DNA of 18,874 nucleotides, from positions 1 to 18,874 of the forward strand of contig DJOT01000009.1 of NCBI GenBank assembly GCA_002439095.1. Direction: 5' to 3'. Below are positions 15,790 through 18,874 of the stretch, one piece after another (the stretch's first letter is position 1; the number at the start of each line of letters is the position of its first letter). The notes under the pieces were generated by a model. The model was given only the letters and a program-made list of their open reading frames with translations, was not told the origin of the DNA and did no database searches. The stretch comes from Bacteroidales bacterium UBA6431. Its GTDB lineage: Bacteria > Bacteroidota > Bacteroidia > Bacteroidales > UBA932. The position numbers and the translations under genes are program-made.

Positions 15790-16521
15790 ATGCAGGTAAG
15801 TGACAGCATAATCAGCTACGCAACGATTCATCGCGGCCCATTCAAAAAGAAAGAGCTTGCGAAATATCTGCGTAGCAGCAGTGACATCAATGATGCCAGC
15901 CTCACGACCCTTTTGGCCAGGCTCGTGGCCACCGGTCGCCTTGTCAAGGTAGGATGGGGAGAATACGATTTGCCCCAAGATGGAAAATACAAATGGGTAA
16001 TTCTCCCGCAGCCTGAAACGTCCAATCTGGCTCGCAGCCTGAAACAGCGTTACCCACTTGCCGATTTCTGCGTTTGGGACGCCGCCAGTGTCGTGCCATT
16101 TATGCTACACGTCCCCAACGTCAAGATGGTCATCGTTGATGTCGAGCGCTTCCTGCTGCAGACTTTCTTCGATGCCATCCGTGAAATGCATCCGGACACT
16201 GCCGTCCTCCTCAGCCCTAGCGAGGAAGATTATTACAAATACGGCTCCGGACGAGACTGCGTCGTCGTGAACCCGCTTTACACAGAATCCCCGTTGGAGA
16301 CCATAGAGGGAATCGTAGTGCCCACCGCCGAGAAAGTCCTTGTGGACATCGCCGTCAACCCGGAATTCGATTACCTTCAGGGCTCCGAAGTATTCACCAT
16401 CTATGAAAAAGCCCTCCGAGACTGCCGCATCTCCATGCCAAAACTCCGACGTTACGCCCGTCGTCGCAGATGCAGCGAAAGAATCCGGACCATTCTCAAC
16501 AATATACTTTCAGAACAATGA
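15790..16521 (+). CDS. abiEi: AbiEi-family antitoxin of a type IV toxin-antitoxin system
   Basis: A 243-residue protein. The N-terminal 60 or so residues form a winged helix-turn-helix (GPFKKKELAKYL, then a recognition helix with TTLLARLVATGRLVKVGWGEYDL), as in AbiEi transcriptional autorepressors. The C-terminal part (FCVWDAASVVPFMLHVPNVKMVIVDVE, GIVVPTAEKVLVDIAVN) matches the antitoxin domain that neutralises the nucleotidyltransferase toxin without directly binding it in studied cases. The very basic RRYARRRRCSERIR tail is likely nucleic-acid binding. It overlaps the toxin gene by 4 nt (ATGA at 16518-16521), so translation is probably coupled and antitoxin comes first. The family is known from phage abortive infection and plasmid stabilisation. 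Assignment rests on the recognisable fold plus the partner gene. Confidence 0.85.
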   Translation: MQVSDSIISYATIHRGPFKKKELAKYLRSSSDINDASLTTLLARLVATGRLVKVGWGEYDLPQDGKYKWVILPQPETSNLARSLKQRYPLADFCVWDAASVVPFMLHVPNVKMVIVDVERFLLQTFFDAIREMHPDTAVLLSPSEEDYYKYGSGRDCVVVNPLYTESPLETIEGIVVPTAEKVLVDIAVNPEFDYLQGSEVFTIYEKALRDCRISMPKLRRYARRRRCSERIRTILNNILSEQ

Positions 16522-17591
16522 TTAGCCCCGAAAGCCGCACCAAAGCTTGGATTGAATCCCTCCGTTCCCAATATCCCAACATCAGGGATGTGGCCCTCCT
16601 TGAGAAATCCATCCGGGCCTTCTCCCTTCTGGAATCCCTCAAGTTCTCCGACTGCCCATTCATCTTCAAAGGCGGCACGGCCCTGATGCTTCATTTGGGC
16701 AGTTCCCGGCGACTCTCCATAGACGTGGATATCGTCTGCCCACCCGGCCTTGACATCAAAGAATATATTGGAAAGAATGCGGAGGCATACGGATTCACTG
16801 GTGCCAAAGAGGTAGAGCACATTTCCCGTACGGGAGTCCCGAAGTCCCATGCCGAATACAAATACGAAGTCTCATATCCTGCAGGGCATCCCAACGATAC
16901 CATCCTTCTGGACGTCTTGTATGAGGACGTCGGCTACAACAAGGTTGTGGACCTTCCCATCGCCGGCCCGCTGCTCAAGACTGAGGGCGAACCGATTATG
17001 GTCAAATGTCCCAGCATGGAAGATATGCTCGGCGACAAACTCACCGCCTTCGCACCCCACACCACCGGCATTCCGTTCTTTAAGGGTAAAAAGCCCTTTT
17101 CGATGGAGATTATGAAGCAGCTCTTCGACATCAGCTCCATCCTGGACCGAGTAGATGATCTGTCCATTGTCCGGAAGACCTTCCGGAACATCGCTCCCAT
17201 TGAACTTGGTTACCGGGGACTGGACGACCTCGCACCAGAAGATGTGTTGGACGATGCCTACAATACCGCGCTCAATATCTGCCTCCACGGCGGTCTCTCC
17301 CACGAGGAATATCAGTGGCTGACAGCCGGTTCGCACCGTGTGGATGGTTTCATCATTATCGAGCGCTATTCCATGGAAAAGGCCGTACGTGATGCCGCCA
17401 AAGTTGCATACCTTACCCGGCTCATCCGGCACGGCGTCAATACCGTCGCTCATTACAGCCCCGAAATGGACGCAGCCCTGATTTCCCAGACCATCGAGGA
17501 CATGTCCCTTAACAAACTGAACCGGATCAAGAAGATAAGCCTGGAAGCCTTCTTCTACCTAAAGCAGCTGGAGGAGCAGTCGCGGAAATAA
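16518..17591 (+). CDS. abiEii: AbiEii/AbiGii-family nucleotidyltransferase toxin
   Basis: A 357-residue protein. The ATG at 16518 is chosen over an in-frame ATG at 16470 because it overlaps the antitoxin stop as ATGA and begins directly at the conserved region. Nucleotidyltransferase signatures are G52-G53-T-A-L followed by RRLSIDVDIV with metal ligands D69 and D71, and K174 in DKLTAFAP, the third conserved motif of the DUF1814/AbiEii family. The rest is helical. Relatives are GTP-binding nucleotidyltransferases, and the related mycobacterial MenT toxins add nucleotides to tRNA acceptor ends; growth arrest upon phage infection or plasmid loss is the usual role. All catalytic residues appear intact, so the toxin is probably active and must be held in check by the upstream gene. 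No further gene follows in the operon. Confidence 0.9.
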   Translation: MISPESRTKAWIESLRSQYPNIRDVALLEKSIRAFSLLESLKFSDCPFIFKGGTALMLHLGSSRRLSIDVDIVCPPGLDIKEYIGKNAEAYGFTGAKEVEHISRTGVPKSHAEYKYEVSYPAGHPNDTILLDVLYEDVGYNKVVDLPIAGPLLKTEGEPIMVKCPSMEDMLGDKLTAFAPHTTGIPFFKGKKPFSMEIMKQLFDISSILDRVDDLSIVRKTFRNIAPIELGYRGLDDLAPEDVLDDAYNTALNICLHGGLSHEEYQWLTAGSHRVDGFIIIERYSMEKAVRDAAKVAYLTRLIRHGVNTVAHYSPEMDAALISQTIEDMSLNKLNRIKKISLEAFFYLKQLEEQSRK

Positions 17592-17685
17592 AAACACCTC
17601 TATAATACAACCGGAGCGACCACACAAAAATGGTAGTTCAAGGTGGTGGCAACGCCTATAAGTAATGTGTAAAAAATAAGTTGCA
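17592..17685. other. Intergenic stretch between the toxin gene and the transposase remnant
   Basis: This is the start of a 350-bp gap without an intact gene (17592-17941). These 94 bp hold no ORF and no convincing hairpin terminator for the toxin gene. They probably include residual end sequence of the insertion element, but no inverted-repeat tip could be recognised. The rest of the gap is the transposase fragment and about 60 bp of AT-rich leader before 17942. Confidence 0.4.
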
Positions 17686-17880
17686 TCAATTAGCAGGCTT
17701 GACGAGGTAATTCCACTTGCCTAGTTCGGGCGCGAAAACGGTTAACCCCGTCTTCGTGGCAGTCCGGGCGGCCCTATCCGCGGCCTTTTTCAGGGACAAT
17801 AGCGGAGCTCCGCTCCAGCTGCGGCTGATCTGCGAGAAGAACCTGTGCTCTATCGGGTTGAACTTCGATTGAAGAACACA
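17686..17880 (-). pseudogene. Remnant of an ISAzo13-type DDE transposase (C-terminal fragment with internal deletion)
   Basis: Minus-strand translation gives KFNPIEHRFFSQISRSW, then GAPLLS, a short helix and TKTGLTV, directly followed by LGKWNYLVKP and a stop. The first part is the catalytic-glutamate region of ISAzo13-type transposases (pattern K-[YFW]-N-x-I-E-H-R-x-F, then W-x-G-x-P-L-x-S, then T-x-T-x-G-L), and the last part is their extreme C-terminus (WNYxxxP). In intact relatives a few tens of residues separate TGL from WNY; here they are joined almost directly, so the element has an internal deletion in addition to losing the N-terminal bulk. The open frame continues upstream into the antisense of the 17942 gene, but that part shows no transposase similarity. 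It marks a past insertion between the AbiE pair and the unknown gene. Confidence 0.7.
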
Positions 17881-17941
17881 GCCCCGGATGCCGGATAATG
17901 GCAGCTGAAAGTTCTTTATTTGTTGGCAAAAACATGCATAT

Positions 17942-18424
17942 ATGGATGACACAAAAGAATTTAAATCAGCATTGGACATCGCGAGAACCGTGTGCAAGTT
18001 TATTGCCGAAGGGCATTCCTCAGTGTCTCGCAGGATCACGAGCATCAATTTGGGTGTGTCCGCTTCTGTGGTTACAGTGAGGGTATTCGAGAAATCTCCA
18101 GACCATAGGGACCTTGAAGAGAAGACACAACTGCTATATGATGCACTTGTGAAACTGGGAGCCAAAAAACTGACCGTGGAAGCCTTTTCGGAAGGAATCA
18201 AGTATGTCCATCATTATGAGAAAGAGAAGTGTAGGCATTTTCAAGAAGAAGACCATATTCCGGATGGAATATATTTCAGGGTGGATTCTGAAGGTGGAAA
18301 TCTGATTTTGCGGAATCATACTCTACTGCTTGAGTCCGTTGGGCATATAATTTTGTCTCTTATGGACTACACATCAGAATCACAGTTTTTCCTCAATGGG
18401 GAAAATTTGCAGTTGCCGCAATGA
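17942..18424 (+). CDS. Hypothetical protein, 160 residues, unrecognised
   Basis: I do not recognise this family. The product is soluble-looking, with no signal peptide or membrane helix. It has an N-terminal helical stretch (FKSALDIARTVCKFIAE), a beta-like segment (VSASVVTVRVFE), a second helix (LEEKTQLLYDALVKLGAKKLTVEAF), a His-rich turn (KYVHHYEKEKCRHF) and a mixed C-terminal part. Two His-Cys clusters (C18; H-H, C and H at about 96-104) could bind metal, but there is no standard zinc-finger spacing. Base composition looks more AT-rich than the PUL genes (not computed). It lies about 60 bp from the transposase remnant on the opposite strand and ends 80 bp before a strong terminator, which supports it being a real, separately transcribed gene. 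The alternative minus-strand frame across it looks like a shadow. Confidence 0.6.
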   Translation: MDDTKEFKSALDIARTVCKFIAEGHSSVSRRITSINLGVSASVVTVRVFEKSPDHRDLEEKTQLLYDALVKLGAKKLTVEAFSEGIKYVHHYEKEKCRHFQEEDHIPDGIYFRVDSEGGNLILRNHTLLLESVGHIILSLMDYTSESQFFLNGENLQLPQ

Positions 18425-18450
18425 TGCGCATCTGTGCCATAATCCCTATG

Positions 18451-18486
18451 ATTTTGATTTCGAATATAATTGTTTGTAATCAAAAT
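18451..18486. repeat. AT-rich inverted repeat after the hypothetical gene
   Basis: ATTTTGATT (18451-18459) pairs exactly with AATCAAAAT (18478-18486) around an 18-nt loop. No T-run follows, so it is a poor terminator. It may be a protein-binding site or a minor structure in the 3' untranslated region of the 17942 gene. Confidence 0.35.
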
Positions 18487-18503
18487 GCAATCTTTGTGCT
18501 ATC

Positions 18504-18550
18504 AAAAAGTAATGCGAGGATGACAGTCGGCCATCCTCGCATTACTTTTT
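18504..18550. terminator. Bidirectional intrinsic terminator
   Basis: A perfect 19-bp inverted repeat (18504-18522 and 18532-18550) with a 9-nt loop, a GC-rich middle, and AAAAA/TTTTT at the two ends. It lies between the plus-strand 17942 gene and the minus-strand BspA-like gene, whose stop is 16 nt away, and should serve both. Confidence 0.92.
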
Positions 18551-18565
18551 AGGGTATATTCAGCA

Positions 18566-18874
18566 TCAGTCTGTAACGTCTTCCGCGAATGTCCAGTTTC
18601 CTGGAAGGCAGAGCGCCGTTTTAGTAGCGTCAAGTAATCCGCTTCTTATATGCAGTGTGCCGTTTTTCGCTGTTCCGGATAGCCAATCGGTGAAAGGGTT
18701 GAGACTCGTATCAATGTCATTTTTGAGATATATGGTCACTTCCTTCAATTTACTGCAATACATGAACATCTCCTTGCAACACCCCTTGGCCATTTTATTG
18801 ACCACCAACTTTGGCACTATAGTTAGAGAGCTGCACCCAGAGAACATTTTATAATAACGTGAGTTCGATGAAAT
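18566..18874 (-). CDS. BspA-like leucine-rich repeat protein, C-terminal end (5' end outside window)
   Basis: The frame is open from the right edge to the TGA at 18566-18568, giving 102 residues; the ATG at 18847 lies inside a repeat and is not the real start. The repeat signature MFSGCSSLTIVPKL is followed by MFMYCSKLKEVTIYL, the pattern of BspA/TpLRR-type leucine-rich repeats (M-F-x-x-C-x-x-L). The tail (DWLSGTAKNGTLHI, then PGNWTF) matches the usual end of these proteins. Family members are large secreted or surface proteins of Bacteroidetes implicated in adhesion or ligand binding, often highly variable. Only the last two or so repeats are visible, so signal peptide, length and anchoring are unknown. 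It converges on the hypothetical gene across the shared terminator. Confidence 0.8.
   Translation of the reverse strand: MSSNSRYYKMFSGCSSLTIVPKLVVNKMAKGCCKEMFMYCSKLKEVTIYLKNDIDTSLNPFTDWLSGTAKNGTLHIRSGLLDATKTALCLPGNWTFAEDVTD

Noticed and set aside
17881..18201. Upstream extension of the minus-strand frame that contains the transposase remnant.
   Set aside because: It is antisense to the 17942 gene, has low-complexity Ser-rich composition and no similarity to the N-terminal part of ISAzo13-type transposases.
18473..18496. Possible promoter (TTTG then AATCTTTG) for a small RNA ending at the 18504-18550 hairpin.
   Set aside because: The spacing is only about 12 nt and the -7 box has a mismatch, so it does not fit a Bacteroidetes promoter.
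5..18867. A 14-bp inverted match, CGAACTCACGTTAT at 5-18 and its reverse complement at 18854-18867, at the two ends of the window.
   Set aside because: Both copies fall inside unrelated coding sequence (each encodes NSRY). About one 14-mer match is expected by chance among all pairs in 19 kb, and the flanks diverge at once. It is not treated as terminal repeats of an element.

Overview
This window looks like a gut-type Bacteroidales chromosome segment (Bacteroides, Prevotella, Alistipes or an uncultured relative). The evidence is a SusC/SusD pair, a one-protein hybrid two-component regulator, Bacteroidetes-type -7 boxes (TAnnTTTG) and a BspA-like leucine-rich repeat protein. The genus cannot be fixed from the sequence alone.

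Positions 1-525 hold the C-terminal end of a DUF4143 AAA-type ATPase that runs off the left edge. Positions 630-15513 form one polysaccharide utilization locus (PUL), and its gene content points to beta-1,4-galactan, the side chain of pectic rhamnogalacturonan I. On the minus strand lie a lipoprotein alpha/beta hydrolase (630-1541) and a hybrid two-component sensor/AraC regulator (HTCS, 1571-5308). Divergent from the regulator, on the plus strand, are a GH2 beta-galactosidase (5453-7867) and a GH53 endo-galactanase homologue (7872-9023). A perfect 18-bp hairpin (9038-9077) separates these from a converging minus-strand operon. That operon is transcribed in the order GH53 lipoprotein (15432-14299), SusC (14250-11221), SusD (11206-9569) and a very short SusE-like lipoprotein (9554-9090). 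In the expected scheme, the surface GH53 cuts galactan and SusD with the SusE-like protein capture the fragments. SusC then imports them, the second GH53 and the GH2 enzyme finish degradation in the periplasm, and the HTCS senses an oligosaccharide and activates both transcription units.

The best new signal is regulatory. The GH2 promoter carries an exact 10-bp direct repeat with a 21-bp period, ending 24 nt before a consensus -7 box. The GH53-susCD operon 10 kb away carries a related 31-bp element at exactly the same distance from its own -7 box. This is a strong candidate for the HTCS operator.

Right of the PUL is an accessory region. It holds an AbiEi/AbiEii type IV toxin-antitoxin pair with an ATGA overlap (15790-17591), a decayed 3' fragment of an ISAzo13-type transposase (17686-17880), an unrecognised 160-aa protein (17942-18424), a strong bidirectional hairpin terminator (18504-18550), and the C-terminal end of a BspA-like repeat protein running off the right edge. 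I found no CRISPR array, rRNA or tRNA, and no clearly new multi-gene system. The candidates worth testing are the operator pair, the divergent second GH53, the one-domain SusE and the unknown protein beside the IS remnant.
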